Assembly (NCBI GenBank): GCA_009778325.1
Contig: WRJZ01000054.1
Location: forward strand, 1 to 64,000
Direction: 5' to 3'
DNA: 64,000 bases
Source of the DNA: Candidatus Endomicrobium neocapritermitis
GTDB taxonomy: Bacteria > Elusimicrobiota > Endomicrobiia > Endomicrobiales > Endomicrobiaceae
Shown here: piece after piece, positions 1-8,706 of the stretch
Layout of the letters: each line of letters begins with the position of its first letter
Position numbering within the stretch: position 1 is the stretch's first letter
Notes under the pieces: model-generated
What the model was told of the DNA's origin: nothing
Databases searched by the model: none
The model's input: the letters and a program-made list of their open reading frames with translations, nothing else
Program-made: the position numbers and the translations under genes

Positions 1-103
1 TTTTAGATGTTCAAATCATTAAAAACGCTTTGCTCAAAGGAGTCCACTTTTAATTTTTTAATAGTCCTGTTTTAAAATTTAAATAACATCTGTTTTGCGA
101 AAA

Positions 104-229
104 ACAAATAAAAGATAATAGGTAATAGGTAAAAGGTATTGTGTTTCGGCTTTGCCGAAACATATTGTAGGTTTTCGCTTCGCAAAAACACAAAAACCTT
201 TTACCTATTACCTATTATCTTTTATTTGT
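104..229. repeat. Fold-back intergenic element, arm word 'aggtaat'
   Basis: Two 34-nt arms (104-137 and 196-229) are perfect reverse complements, built from near-tandem words of the type AATAGGT. Between them lie two small hairpins: GTTTCGGCTTTGCCGAAAC at 143-161 and a GTTTTCGCTTCGC-type hairpin at 171-189. The right arm runs into the 3' end of hydF and encodes its last residues and stop codon. The two inner hairpins recur at 2571-2618 and, mutated, at 62459-62505. Confidence 0.85.
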
Positions 230-1449
230 CTGTTGTAGGCTTTTAACGCATCAGGAAAAACTTCCAGAACTTTTTCTATCACGCCTTGAAAAACCGAAAT
301 AGCGATACCGTAATTTGTCACGGCAGCGCCGGCTTCTTTGGCTTTATTTACTCTTGAGAGCATGGCTTTTCTGTTTAATGTGCATGCGCCGCAGTGAATC
401 ACGGCTTTATACTTATTTAAATCTTTCGGATAATTTTGTCCTGAAACAATTTCAAAATCAATATCCTGTCCGGTGTATTCTTTAAGCCATTTCGGAATTT
501 TAACTCTTCCTATATCGTCGGAGGAAGCATGATGCGTGCACGCTTCGGCAATTAATACTTTATCGCCTTTTTTAAGATTTTTAAGCTTTGCGGCGCCTTT
601 TGCCATTTCAACGATATCGCCTTTTTCAGCGCTGAAAAGAGTTGAAAAAGTAGTCACTTTTATATTTTCAGGCGTTTCTTTGACGATATCTTTTACAATC
701 TGGGAATCCGTTATGACAATCTCCGGAGAGTTTTTAAGATTTGCCAAAGCAGCTTTATATTCCGTATTTTTTACAATATAAGCAATCGCGTTTAAGTCAA
801 GAATGCTTCTTATTGTCTGCACCTGCGGCATAATAAGCCGTCCGCGCGGAGCTCCCAAATCTATAGGTACCGCTAAAACGGCGGTTTCTCCGCTTTTTAT
901 TATCCGGCTTAATGCCGAAAAATTTTCTATAAAATTTTCAGGCACGGCTTCAATCAGAACTCTTTTCAGTTCATTAAGAAAAACATCCCTGTTTCCCTTT
1001 ACAGAAAACTCCAAAACATAAGGAGTGAATTTGCGGATATTATTTTTAAATTGTTCCGAAGCTTGTTTTATATCGCTTTTACCGATAACAGCAATCAGCG
1101 GCGTTGCTCTTTTTTGCGCGGCTTTAACTATGTTTTCCTCGAATTCGCCGAAAGCATCCGCTTCGCACAGCAAAATTATTATGTCGCTTGCGTCTAAAGC
1201 CTTCGTTGTTTTTTCAATCCTTGCGCCGCTGAGCAGCGAGGTATCGTCTATTCCGGCCGTATCCGTTAATGTTACCGGCCCCAAAGGATTAAGTTCCATC
1301 TGTTTATAAACCAAATCCGTAGTTGTTCCGGCAATTTCCGAAACTATAGAAGCATCCTGTCCGGTAATAAAATTCATAAGAGAAGACTTGCCGGTATTTA
1401 TTTTCCCGAAAATTCCTATTTGTATGGTTAATGCTTTCATAGTTTTCAT
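208..1449 (-). CDS. hydF: [FeFe]-hydrogenase H-cluster maturation GTPase HydF
   Basis: HydF is the GTPase scaffold that receives the 2Fe precursor made by HydE and HydG and delivers it to apo-HydA in the cytoplasm. The 413-residue protein has an N-terminal TrmE/Era-type G domain: P-loop GKINTGKSS near residues 15-23 and DTAG near 63. The C-terminal cluster-binding part carries CTHH near 305 and IHCGAC near 354, matching the HydF Fe-S ligand pattern. It is the last gene of the hydrogenase operon, 25 bp after hydE. No strong ribosome-binding site precedes the ATG at 1449; a second ATG lies three codons in. The last few codons (QIKDNR) and the stop are encoded by the arm of a fold-back repeat, so the natural C-terminus has probably been altered by it. 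Confidence 0.96.
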   Translation of the reverse strand: MKTMKALTIQIGIFGKINTGKSSLMNFITGQDASIVSEIAGTTTDLVYKQMELNPLGPVTLTDTAGIDDTSLLSGARIEKTTKALDASDIIILLCEADAFGEFEENIVKAAQKRATPLIAVIGKSDIKQASEQFKNNIRKFTPYVLEFSVKGNRDVFLNELKRVLIEAVPENFIENFSALSRIIKSGETAVLAVPIDLGAPRGRLIMPQVQTIRSILDLNAIAYIVKNTEYKAALANLKNSPEIVITDSQIVKDIVKETPENIKVTTFSTLFSAEKGDIVEMAKGAAKLKNLKKGDKVLIAEACTHHASSDDIGRVKIPKWLKEYTGQDIDFEIVSGQNYPKDLNKYKAVIHCGACTLNRKAMLSRVNKAKEAGAAVTNYGIAISVFQGVIEKVLEVFPDALKAYNRQIKDNR

Positions 1450-1451
1450 TT

Positions 1452-1492
1452 TTCTGACTTTACTCTATTCTCTTTTATCTATTATCTGCTTT
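1452..1492. repeat. Half-element of the fold-back family (single arm) in the hydE-hydF junction
   Basis: On the minus strand the junction reads GCAGATAATAGATAAAAGAG and continues with GAATAGAG, the same word family as the repeats at 104-229 and 30348-30444. Only one arm is present. It supplies the last residues (ADNR) and stop of hydE. Confidence 0.55.
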
Positions 1493-2527
1493 TAAAGAGT
1501 CTCCTTTTGAAAAATCAAGCGCTCTGCCGGTTTTTTTTGCCATTTTTTCCAAATAATCAATAATATTTTCATTTTCTTTAAGACAGCGTTTGCCTGGATA
1601 AATCTCATACTGCTTCCTGTATTTATACGGAGTAAAATTCGGCATTATAACGTTTGCGCCTGCCGTTAAAGCGCTTTCTCTCAAATCTTTATCTTTGTTT
1701 ATGCTTCCCAACGCGGTTGTTGCCGGCAGGTGGGCATTCTTTGTGACAATTCTGGTTAAAGCGACGGTTTTTATCGTAAGGTGAGGGCTGCCGGCAGGAT
1801 AATTTTTTAGCATGCTTTCGCAATGCGCGATAAACGGATTTATACCTATCATGTCAAAATCTTCTTTTGCAAAAAACATAATATCATTGGCAATATCTTC
1901 CGTTGTCTGGTCTTTCAAGCCTATAACTATACCGCTTCCCGTCTGAAAGCCAAGCTTCTTTAATATATGCAAGCATTCCAGCCTGCTGTCAAAACTCATT
2001 TTCGGATGAAGCTGTTCGTAAAGATTTTTGTTGCTTGTTTCAATTTTTAAAAGATATCTGTCCGCCCCCGCTTTTTTCCAGCTTTCATAAAGTTTTTGTT
2101 CCTGCTCGCCGCAGGAAAGAGTAATCTGTATGTCGAATTCTTTTTTTATTTTTTTCACGACGTGCGTAAGCTTATCCCAATCGTAATCCGCATCTTCGCC
2201 GGACTGCAGCACAACAGTCCTGATCCCGGTTTTGTAAACTTCGCGAACGGCTTCAAGAATTTCATCTTCACTCATTCGGTATCTTTCTATCTTTTGGTTT
2301 CCGGCATTAAGCCCGCAGTAATAGCAGTTATTTTTACAGTAACTTGAAAATTCGATTATGCCTCTTAACAAAATTCCGCTTCCGCAAAATTTATTCCTTA
2401 CAGAATCGGCAAACTCTAAAACCGCGCTGCTTTCAGAATACGGAATCTCCAAAAGCTTTACCAAAGAATCAAAAGCTTTTGAGTTAACTTCAAAAACATC
2501 CGATAAAAGTTCTTTTATTGAATTCAT
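1475..2527 (-). CDS. hydE: [FeFe]-hydrogenase maturation radical SAM protein HydE
   Basis: HydE is a radical SAM enzyme of H-cluster assembly that processes the iron-cysteine synthon made by HydG. At 350 residues it has the usual family length. The SAM-cluster motif CKNNCYYCG sits near residues 64-72, in the usual CxxxCxxC context for HydE/BioB-like TIM barrels. It lies between hydG and hydF on the same strand. The ATG at 2527 has no clear Shine-Dalgarno; a fold-back repeat fills the 125 bp to hydG, so translation signals may come from the repeat or from coupling. Its C-terminal residues come from repeat-like sequence. Confidence 0.95.
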   Translation of the reverse strand: MNSIKELLSDVFEVNSKAFDSLVKLLEIPYSESSAVLEFADSVRNKFCGSGILLRGIIEFSSYCKNNCYYCGLNAGNQKIERYRMSEDEILEAVREVYKTGIRTVVLQSGEDADYDWDKLTHVVKKIKKEFDIQITLSCGEQEQKLYESWKKAGADRYLLKIETSNKNLYEQLHPKMSFDSRLECLHILKKLGFQTGSGIVIGLKDQTTEDIANDIMFFAKEDFDMIGINPFIAHCESMLKNYPAGSPHLTIKTVALTRIVTKNAHLPATTALGSINKDKDLRESALTAGANVIMPNFTPYKYRKQYEIYPGKRCLKENENIIDYLEKMAKKTGRALDFSKGDSLKADNR

Positions 2528-2655
2528 GATAATAGTTAATAATGAGTAGTTAGTAGTGAGTAGTTGTCGTGTTTTTGCTTCGCAAAAACCTATTTATCAG
2601 TTTCGGCAAAGCCGAAACACAATAACTACTCACTACTAACTACTCTCTGCCGTTA
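2528..2655. repeat. Fold-back intergenic element, arm word 'gagtagt'
   Basis: Arms at 2544-2565 and 2624-2645 are 22-nt perfect reverse complements made of GAGTAGT/TAGTAGT words. The core holds two hairpins, GTTTTTGCTTCGCAAAAAC at 2571-2589 and GTTTCGGCAAAGCCGAAAC at about 2600-2618. These match the core at 143-189 in opposite orientation. The right border GCCGTTA (2649-2655) contains, on the minus strand, the TAA stop of hydG. Confidence 0.87.
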
Positions 2656-4038
2656 AACGTATTCGTCTCTCACGCCTTTATCTATATTTCTAAAAAACTG
2701 CCCTAAAAGTTTCAGACTTTTGTCGTCCATGTTTTTTTTGTATTCTTCAATAAGTTTATATCCGGCTTCTTTTACTTCAGGACTTGCAAAATCTTCAAGA
2801 TACTCTTTTAAAGTTATTAACGCGTTTATATCGCACATATGTTTTATTTCGCCGGGTTTTGCCAAATCCATAAAATGTTCGCCGGTACGGTTCTTGCGGT
2901 AACATGCCGCGCAGAAACTTGGGGCATATCCCTGGGCAAGCAAAGAGCGCGCAATTTCGTCAAGCGAGCGCTGATCGTTCAAACTAAACTGTCTGTCCAA
3001 ATGTTTATTATGTTCGTCCGTTTCTTCATAACCGCCGGGAGTAACTTTTGATTCGGCGCTGACCTGCGAAACGCCTAAATTTACAAGTTCGTCTCTGAGT
3101 TTTGCCGTTTCTCTTGTGGACATTATTATTCCGGTATAAGGCACTGAAAGTCTTAAGACCGCCGTTATTTTTTTAAAATCTTCATCTGTCATCTGATAAT
3201 CCGGGCTGCAAGAGTAATCCGACCCCGGCGCAGGCTCAATACGCGGCACTGAAATCGTGTGAGGGCCTATGCCGTATTTGTTTTCCAGATACTCTATGTG
3301 CATAAGCATGGCAAGAATTTCAAAATTCGGTTTATACAGCCCGAGCAGCGGCCCTATTCCTACATCGTCAATTCCCGCGGCAAAAGCATTATCAATTGCG
3401 TCAAGCCTTTTGTCAGGGTCGGTTTTAGGGCCGGAGACGTGCAGCCTTCTGTATGTTTCTTCGTGGTATGTTTCCTGAAAAATCTGATAAGTGCCGATTC
3501 CGGAAGCCTTGAGTTTTTTAAAATCTTCAATGCTCATCGGAGCGGCGTTTACGTTCACTCTTTTTATTTTATTGCCTTTATATTCGGCTTCATATATCGC
3601 TTTGACGGCGTCGACATAATAATCTATATTCTGCCGCGAAGAAGGCGCTTCCCCGGCAACCATCAAAATGCGTTTATGTCCTCTTTTAAGAAGAATTTCC
3701 GTCTGTTCTTTTATTTCTTGTATGGAAAGGCGTTTTCTTAAGGCAAGCTTATTGTTTGCGGCAAAACCGCAGTAAAGGCATGAATTCGCGCAGATATTGC
3801 TTATATAAAGCGGCACAAACAACACGACCCGTTTTCCGTAAATCGTGTTTTTAACATATGCCGCCGCTTCGTAGATTTTTTTAAGGAGAGTCCCGTCTTT
3901 TACCGCAAGCAGCCTCGCGGATTCTTCGAGAGTTAATCTTTTAAGCTGCTTTGTTTTTTCAAGAATTCTTTCTATTTCTTCGGGTTTTGATTCGATTTCA
4001 AGCAAAGAGTTTATCTTTGCTTCGTCAATATGCTTCAC
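2653..4038 (-). CDS. hydG: [FeFe]-hydrogenase maturation tyrosine lyase HydG
   Basis: HydG is the radical SAM tyrosine lyase that makes the CO and CN ligands of the H-cluster. The 461-residue protein shows the SAM cluster motif CANSCLYCG near 83-91 (CxxxCxxC) and a C-terminal auxiliary-cluster motif CAACYRKNRTG near 382, both diagnostic for HydG and separating it from ThiH. The start is GTG at 4038, preceded by AAGGAAAATAAA on the minus strand. Its TAA stop is the outer end of a fold-back repeat. Together with hydE and hydF it completes the maturation set next to its substrate hydrogenase. Confidence 0.96.
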   Translation of the reverse strand: MKHIDEAKINSLLEIESKPEEIERILEKTKQLKRLTLEESARLLAVKDGTLLKKIYEAAAYVKNTIYGKRVVLFVPLYISNICANSCLYCGFAANNKLALRKRLSIQEIKEQTEILLKRGHKRILMVAGEAPSSRQNIDYYVDAVKAIYEAEYKGNKIKRVNVNAAPMSIEDFKKLKASGIGTYQIFQETYHEETYRRLHVSGPKTDPDKRLDAIDNAFAAGIDDVGIGPLLGLYKPNFEILAMLMHIEYLENKYGIGPHTISVPRIEPAPGSDYSCSPDYQMTDEDFKKITAVLRLSVPYTGIIMSTRETAKLRDELVNLGVSQVSAESKVTPGGYEETDEHNKHLDRQFSLNDQRSLDEIARSLLAQGYAPSFCAACYRKNRTGEHFMDLAKPGEIKHMCDINALITLKEYLEDFASPEVKEAGYKLIEEYKKNMDDKSLKLLGQFFRNIDKGVRDEYV

Positions 4039-4086
4039 TTTATTTTCCTTATCCTATAAATGGTGAAGGTTACCAAGAGTATAAAA

Positions 4087-4368
4087 CTATTGAGAAGTTG
4101 ACCAAGTGTGCGGATCTTTACCTTCTTTTGCCGGTCTATTGCACTTATGCTGCGTTGTATGACCTGAATCCTTTATGCAACCGCCTCGATACCCCTCTTT
4201 TACACAATCATCACACAATTGACAACACATAGACTTCATTTTTTTAGCGTTTGATTTCTTTGCTATTTTCTTTTTTGAGGGCGATTTCTTCACGATTTTC
4301 TTTTTCGGCGATGTTTTCTTCACGGTCTTTTTTTTCGCTGCTTTTTTACCGACGGCTTTTTTTGCCAT
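4087..4368 (-). CDS. Small protein with Lys-rich histone-like tail and Cys/His-rich C-terminus
   Basis: This 93-residue protein is not a recognised hydrogenase component. Residues 1-45 are almost entirely Lys with Ala, Val, Ser, Pro and Thr, in KKxxxKK repeats like histone H1/Hc1-type tails. Residues 47-93 are Cys/His-rich (MCCQLCDDC, then single Cys, HTTQHKC) and could bind a metal or cluster. The gene is real by context: AAGGAG lies 5 bp upstream of the ATG, and it sits between the hydrogenase subunit at 4401-4880 and hydG on the same strand. Possible roles are a nucleic-acid-binding Zn-ribbon protein or a small metal-handling factor. No function is assigned. Confidence 0.8.
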   Translation of the reverse strand: MAKKAVGKKAAKKKTVKKTSPKKKIVKKSPSKKKIAKKSNAKKMKSMCCQLCDDCVKEGYRGGCIKDSGHTTQHKCNRPAKEGKDPHTWSTSQ

Positions 4369-4400
4369 AAAATCTCCTTTTTAAACAAAATAACCGCAGA

Positions 4401-4880
4401 CTACTTTGTCTGTTTGTAACTCTTAATAAGTTCCGTGACCTTTTTAGGGTTTAAATCGCCGTGAATTTTTCCGTTTATCATTATGACCGGAGCAAGACCG
4501 CACGCGCCGAGGCACCTTGCTCCCTGAAGAGTAAACATCATGTCGGGAGTGGTTTCGCCTTCTTTTATTTTCAATTCGTCTTTAAGCGCTTCCATAACTT
4601 CGCCGGCGCCTTTTACGTAACACGCCGTACCGAGGCAGACCGAAATTACGTATTTGCCTCGCGGATTAAGGTTAAAATAATGATAAAAAGTGGCAACGCC
4701 CCATATGTGAGCCGAAGGAATATTCATGGTTTCCGATATAAAATCCATGATTTCTTTGCTTAAATATCCGTAAATTTCCTGAGCTTTATGCAAAACCGCA
4801 ATAAGATAAGAATCCGGATTATCTTTTTTAAGATACTCTTCAATAAAAACTTTCAATTCGTTTTGTTTCGCGTCTGCCAT
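4401..4880 (-). CDS. hydC: [FeFe]-hydrogenase NuoE-like [2Fe-2S] subunit (HydC/HndA)
   Basis: A 159-residue thioredoxin-fold [2Fe-2S] subunit of the NuoE family; in HydABC/HndABCD complexes it passes electrons near the flavin subunit. The expected four Cys are visible as SVCLGTAC near 82-89 and ARCLGAC near 122-128. The start shares one base with the hydA stop (TAATG), so the two are translationally coupled. Length and motifs are normal for the family. Confidence 0.93.
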   Translation of the reverse strand: MADAKQNELKVFIEEYLKKDNPDSYLIAVLHKAQEIYGYLSKEIMDFISETMNIPSAHIWGVATFYHYFNLNPRGKYVISVCLGTACYVKGAGEVMEALKDELKIKEGETTPDMMFTLQGARCLGACGLAPVIMINGKIHGDLNPKKVTELIKSYKQTK

Positions 4881-6640
4881 TATTTTCTCTCCTTCGGCGT
4901 AATACCTTTCGGAAAATGCTGTTTATAATGAGTATGCAAAAGTTTATGGGCCTTTTCGCTTAAAGGTTTTCCTAAAAATTCCTCATAAAGCTTTTTGATA
5001 TCCGGATTCTCATGGCTCTTTCTTATCATTTTTCCGCTGTCGGAATCATACAAAGCCTTAGCTCTGAGCTTTAAAAGATTAGCGTCAAAAGGCTCCGAGC
5101 CCAACCCCGCATACGGCTGTCCGCCTCCGCCGATACATCCTCCGGGACAGGCCATAATTTCTATGAAATGATATTTATTTTTATCTTTTCTGACTTCATC
5201 CAGCAGTTTTGAGGCATTGCCCAAACCGTGTGCAACCGCAAAACGGACTTCCGTACCGCCGACGTCTATCTTTCCTTTTTTTATTCCCGGGATCCCTCTT
5301 GCCGCTTCAATGTCTACGTTAGCAAGAGTTTTACCGGTCGCAAACTCGTAAGCCGTCCTCAGGGCGGCTTCCATAACTCCGCCGGTAGCGCCGAAAATTG
5401 TTCCTGCTCCCGAAGACATGCCCAGCGGCGAATCAAATTCTTCGCCTTTGAGCTCCGGAAGATTTATCCCAGCGGATTTTAGCATCCAGCCAAGCTCCCT
5501 TGTCGTCAGCGCGTAATCCGTCATACGCATGCCGTCGACAAGAAGTTCCGGCCTTTGCGCTTCGTATTTTTTTGCTATGCAGCACATAAAAGCTACGCTT
5601 ACTATGTTTTTCGGGTCAGCGCCGATTTTTTCGGCAAAATAAGTTTTGATTATCGAACTCATCATCGACATAGGGGAACGGCATGTCGAAACGTTCGGTA
5701 TTAAATCCGGATAAAACTGCTCCATGGATTTCATCCACGCGCTTGAACATGAAGTTATCATCGGCAGCGTTCCGTTGTTTTTTAATCTGTCCAAAAACTC
5801 GCTGGCTTCTTCCATAATCGTAAGATCTGCCGCAAACTGAGTGTCAAAAACATAATCAAAACCGAGCCTTCTTAAAGCCGAAGCAATTTCTTTTTCCCAG
5901 TTTTTACCGGGCTTTATTCCAAAGTATTCTCCTATTGCCGCTCTTACCGAAGGCGCTACCTGCGCGACTTTAATTTTCGACTTATCGTTTAAAGCTTCAA
6001 AAGTTTCTTTAATATAATCGTGCTCCATAAGCGTTGCCGTCGGGCAAACGTTTACGCATTGTCCGCACGTAGTGCAAACGCTGTCCTTAAAAGACAGGTC
6101 AAAAGCCGGAGAAACTCTTGTATTGATTCCGCGTTTCTCAAAATCTATCGCGTGCACATTTTGCACTTCGGCGCAGACCCTTACGCATCTTCCGCACAAA
6201 ATGCATTTTTCCTGATTGTTCGTTATGCTCGGAGAAGCTTCGTCTTTTTTGTAATGTTTTCTCGCGCCCTCAAAAACTCTGTCTTCAACGCCTACCATGC
6301 GCGCCATATTTTGAAGTTCGCATATGCCGTTTCTATGGCATATATTGCAGTCTTGCGGATGATTATCAAGAATCAGCTCCATAATATCTTTTCTGGCTTT
6401 TCTTATCGCTTCCGTATTAGTGTGGATTTTCATGCCGTCTTTGACCGGATATGAGCACGAAGCGACAAAATTTTTCATACCTTCGACTTCAACTATGCAT
6501 ATGCGGCAGCCGCCGTAGAGCGATAATCTCGGATGATAACAAAGGCTCGGGATTTTATAGCCTGCCATTATGGCGGCCTGCATAATCGTTATTCCGTCTA
6601 CTACGTCATAAGGTCTTCCGTTTATATGGACTTTTATCAT
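4880..6640 (-). CDS. hydA: [FeFe]-hydrogenase catalytic subunit HydA (HndD type)
   Basis: Catalytic subunit for H2 production or uptake, 586 residues, cytoplasmic. Domains in order: plant-type [2Fe-2S] (C34, C45, C48, C62), His-Cys [4Fe-4S] (HPQDCNICHRNGIC, 94-107), two [4Fe-4S] ferredoxin motifs (C146-C156 and C189-C199), then the H domain. H-cluster loops: L1 reads TSCSSAW (296-302), L2 MCCIAKKYE (352-360), L3 ExMACPGGCIGGGGQP (494-509). L3 is canonical. L1 and L2 deviate from TSCCPxW and MPCxxKxxE (see findings). The start shares TAATG with the upstream hydB stop. The co-encoded NuoE- and NuoF-like subunits point to an NAD(P)H/ferredoxin-linked bifurcating or confurcating enzyme. Confidence 0.95.
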   Translation of the reverse strand: MIKVHINGRPYDVVDGITIMQAAIMAGYKIPSLCYHPRLSLYGGCRICIVEVEGMKNFVASCSYPVKDGMKIHTNTEAIRKARKDIMELILDNHPQDCNICHRNGICELQNMARMVGVEDRVFEGARKHYKKDEASPSITNNQEKCILCGRCVRVCAEVQNVHAIDFEKRGINTRVSPAFDLSFKDSVCTTCGQCVNVCPTATLMEHDYIKETFEALNDKSKIKVAQVAPSVRAAIGEYFGIKPGKNWEKEIASALRRLGFDYVFDTQFAADLTIMEEASEFLDRLKNNGTLPMITSCSSAWMKSMEQFYPDLIPNVSTCRSPMSMMSSIIKTYFAEKIGADPKNIVSVAFMCCIAKKYEAQRPELLVDGMRMTDYALTTRELGWMLKSAGINLPELKGEEFDSPLGMSSGAGTIFGATGGVMEAALRTAYEFATGKTLANVDIEAARGIPGIKKGKIDVGGTEVRFAVAHGLGNASKLLDEVRKDKNKYHFIEIMACPGGCIGGGGQPYAGLGSEPFDANLLKLRAKALYDSDSGKMIRKSHENPDIKKLYEEFLGKPLSEKAHKLLHTHYKQHFPKGITPKERK

Positions 6641-8166
6641 TATATGTTCTCCAGTACTGCGGAATCTTTTTTAATTGCGTCAAATTTACAGGTTTTATAG
6701 CATCTTCCGCACTTAATGCATTTTGCCAAATCTATTTTATGTTTTTCTTTTACCTTTCCTTCAATGGCGTTGACCGGACACGCTCTTTTGCACGCCCCGC
6801 ATCCTATGCATTTGTCCGTCACATAATAGTTCACCAGCTTTTCGCAGACATTTGCCCTGCATTTTTTCTCATTTATATGCTCTTCATATTCTTGTCTAAA
6901 ATTTTTAATCGTGCTTAAAACCGGATTCGGAGCGGACTGCCCCAAACCGCAAAGCGAAGCCTGTTTTATGACATTGCCCAGCCTTTCGAGCTTTTCAATA
7001 TCTCCGTCCTCGCCTTTTCCCTCGGTTATTCTGTCAAGAATTTCAAACATTCTTGTCGTGCCTTCGCGGCAAGGCACGCATTTTCCGCAGGATTCGCTCT
7101 GCGTAAACTCAATAAAATATCTTGCGATATTTACCATACATGAATCTTCGTCCATAATAATCATTCCGCCGGACCCCATAATCGAGCCTGCTGCCGCCAA
7201 AGACTCATAATCTATCTTTGTATCAAGAAAATCTTCCGTAAGACATCCGCCGGAAGGCCCGCCCGTCTGCACCGATTTAAATTTTTTGCCGTCCGGTATT
7301 CCGCCGCCGATATCATAAACGATTTCTCTTAAAGTTGTCCCCATAGGCACTTCGACAAGCCCGGTATTTTTTATTTTGCCGGCCAGAGCAAAAACTTTCG
7401 TGCCTTTGGATTTATCTATTCCTATTTTTGAAAACCACTCCGCGCCTTCAATTATAATAGCGGCTATATTTGCCCATGTCTCAACATTGTTTACAAGCGT
7501 GGGTTTGGCAAAAACTCCGCTTGCCGCGGGAAAAGGAGGCCTGGACCTCGGCATTCCCCTTTTACCTTCTATTGAATTAATCAGCGCCGTCTCTTCGCCG
7601 CAGACAAAAGCGCCAGCGCCAAGCCGGATTTCTATGTCAAAATTAAACCCCGAACCTAAAATATTATCGCCTAAAACCCCTTCTTTTCTTGCGGCGTCAA
7701 AAGCTTTATAAAGCCTTTCAACCGCCAAAGGATATTCGGCCCTTATATACACAATTCCTTTTGAAGAGCCGACGGCATAACCGCCGATAATCATGCCTTC
7801 GATAATGCTGTGAGGATCGCCTTCTATCGCGCTTCTGTCCATAAACGCTCCGGGGTCGCCCTCATCCGCGTTGCAGACAACATACTTCTCGGGATTTTTT
7901 TCTTTTGCGGTAAACTCCCACTTCATCCCCGTAGGAAATCCCGCCCCGCCTCTTCCTCTTAAACCTGACTTTTTTATTTCTTCGACAACATCGGCAGGCT
8001 TCATTTCCGTTAAAACTTTTGCCAAAGCTTCGTAACCGCGCGCATTATAAATGTAATCCTGTATATTTTCAGGATCTATCATGCCGCAGTTTCTTAAAGC
8101 TATACGCTGCTGTTTTTCGAAAAAATTTACGCCGCTAAAATTATTTTTAAATTTATCCGTTATCAT
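6640..8166 (-). CDS. hydB: [FeFe]-hydrogenase NuoF-like flavin subunit HydB (HndC)
   Basis: NuoF-like subunit carrying FMN, an NAD(P)H site and Fe-S clusters; the likely bifurcation site of the complex. [16 protein letters not shown] is the FMN/NADH-binding signature; [12 protein letters not shown] and the following Cys bind the NuoF [4Fe-4S]; two C-terminal ferredoxin motifs ([23 protein letters not shown]) follow. The open frame extends to a GTG at 8178, but the ATG at 8166 gives a 4-bp ATGA overlap with the upstream gene and is preferred (508 residues). Unlike fused HydB proteins of about 600 residues, it lacks the N-terminal thioredoxin-like ferredoxin domain, which is the separate gene just upstream. 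Confidence 0.94.
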   Translation of the reverse strand: MITDKFKNNFSGVNFFEKQQRIALRNCGMIDPENIQDYIYNARGYEALAKVLTEMKPADVVEEIKKSGLRGRGGAGFPTGMKWEFTAKEKNPEKYVVCNADEGDPGAFMDRSAIEGDPHSIIEGMIIGGYAVGSSKGIVYIRAEYPLAVERLYKAFDAARKEGVLGDNILGSGFNFDIEIRLGAGAFVCGEETALINSIEGKRGMPRSRPPFPAASGVFAKPTLVNNVETWANIAAIIIEGAEWFSKIGIDKSKGTKVFALAGKIKNTGLVEVPMGTTLREIVYDIGGGIPDGKKFKSVQTGGPSGGCLTEDFLDTKIDYESLAAAGSIMGSGGMIIMDEDSCMVNIARYFIEFTQSESCGKCVPCREGTTRMFEILDRITEGKGEDGDIEKLERLGNVIKQASLCGLGQSAPNPVLSTIKNFRQEYEEHINEKKCRANVCEKLVNYYVTDKCIGCGACKRACPVNAIEGKVKEKHKIDLAKCIKCGRCYKTCKFDAIKKDSAVLENI

Positions 8167-8519
8167 TTTTTCACCCACTCCGATATAATTTCGCCCTTTT
8201 TAAGATGCCTTTCTATTATCTGGCGGGCTTTTTCACCGTCAATGCCGACATACTTTACGGTGTCTTTTCCTTCTTCGACGACTTCAACGGTAGGTTCAAG
8301 ATTGCATCTTCCGGCGCACCCTTTTCTGCTTATAAAAACATCCGGCAGATTTTTCGCTTCGCTTTGAAAAACGTCCATAACGCTTTGCGAGCCTGCCGCA
8401 ATTTCGCATGTGGCAAGTCCGACATAAACGCGTTTCTTTCTGAAAAAGCCTTCATTTTGCAGCGCTTCTTTTGCTTTTGCTTTTTTTGCTTGTAAAACTT
8501 CTTTCGGCGAGGCCATCAT
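8163..8519 (-). CDS. Thioredoxin-like [2Fe-2S] ferredoxin subunit (HndB-like)
   Basis: A 118-residue thioredoxin-like ferredoxin resembling HndB of NADP-reducing hydrogenases and the N-terminal domain of fused HydB proteins. Visible Cys are C38 ([11 protein letters not shown]), C68 and C72 (KGCAGRC); a classical fourth ligand is not obvious. It is the first gene of the hydrogenase operon and overlaps hydB by ATGA. Two tandem ATGs (8519 and 8516) follow AACGGAGG. The second has the more usual spacing, so the protein may start one residue later. Confidence 0.88.
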   Translation of the reverse strand: MMASPKEVLQAKKAKAKEALQNEGFFRKKRVYVGLATCEIAAGSQSVMDVFQSEAKNLPDVFISRKGCAGRCNLEPTVEVVEEGKDTVKYVGIDGEKARQIIERHLKKGEIISEWVKK

Positions 8520-8590
8520 TCCTCCGTTGATTATATAATTTTTGTTTTTTGAGGTTTTGAAGCATCAATTCTCGTTGAATTTTAAGTGAT

Positions 8591-8620
8591 AATATAGCAT
8601 TTGACCGACTTTATTGTCAA
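8591..8620 (-). promoter_or_regulatory. Sigma70-type promoter of the hydrogenase operon
   Basis: On the minus strand, TTGACA (8620-8615) and TATATT (8596-8591) are separated by 18 bp, about 72 bp upstream of the first hydrogenase gene. No other strong match lies in the gap. Confidence 0.75.
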
Positions 8621-8636
8621 ACTTTTGTAGAAGCTT

Positions 8637-8706
8637 AGCAGCTCGGAAGTTCGGCAGCTCGAAGGAACTGTGGTCGTTTTGTCTTTGACATTGCCGTTGT
8701 CTTTGC
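8637..8706. repeat. Fold-back family element with the 'ctgtggtcgtt' core
   Basis: Contains degenerate GCAGCTCGGAAGTTCGGCAG words and the core AACTGTGGTCGTTTTGTC, which recurs at 10236-10250, 11014-11032 and 45163-45178. It then runs through GACATTGCCGTTGTC to the abiEii stop codon. Arms are decayed here. Confidence 0.55.

Noticed and set aside
3259-3741. 160-codon open frame opposite hydG
   Set aside because: Antisense shadow of a highly conserved gene, with no translation signal.
8167-8178. GTG start of HydB at 8178
   Set aside because: The ATG at 8166 forms a standard ATGA overlap with the upstream stop; the GTG has no better ribosome-binding site.
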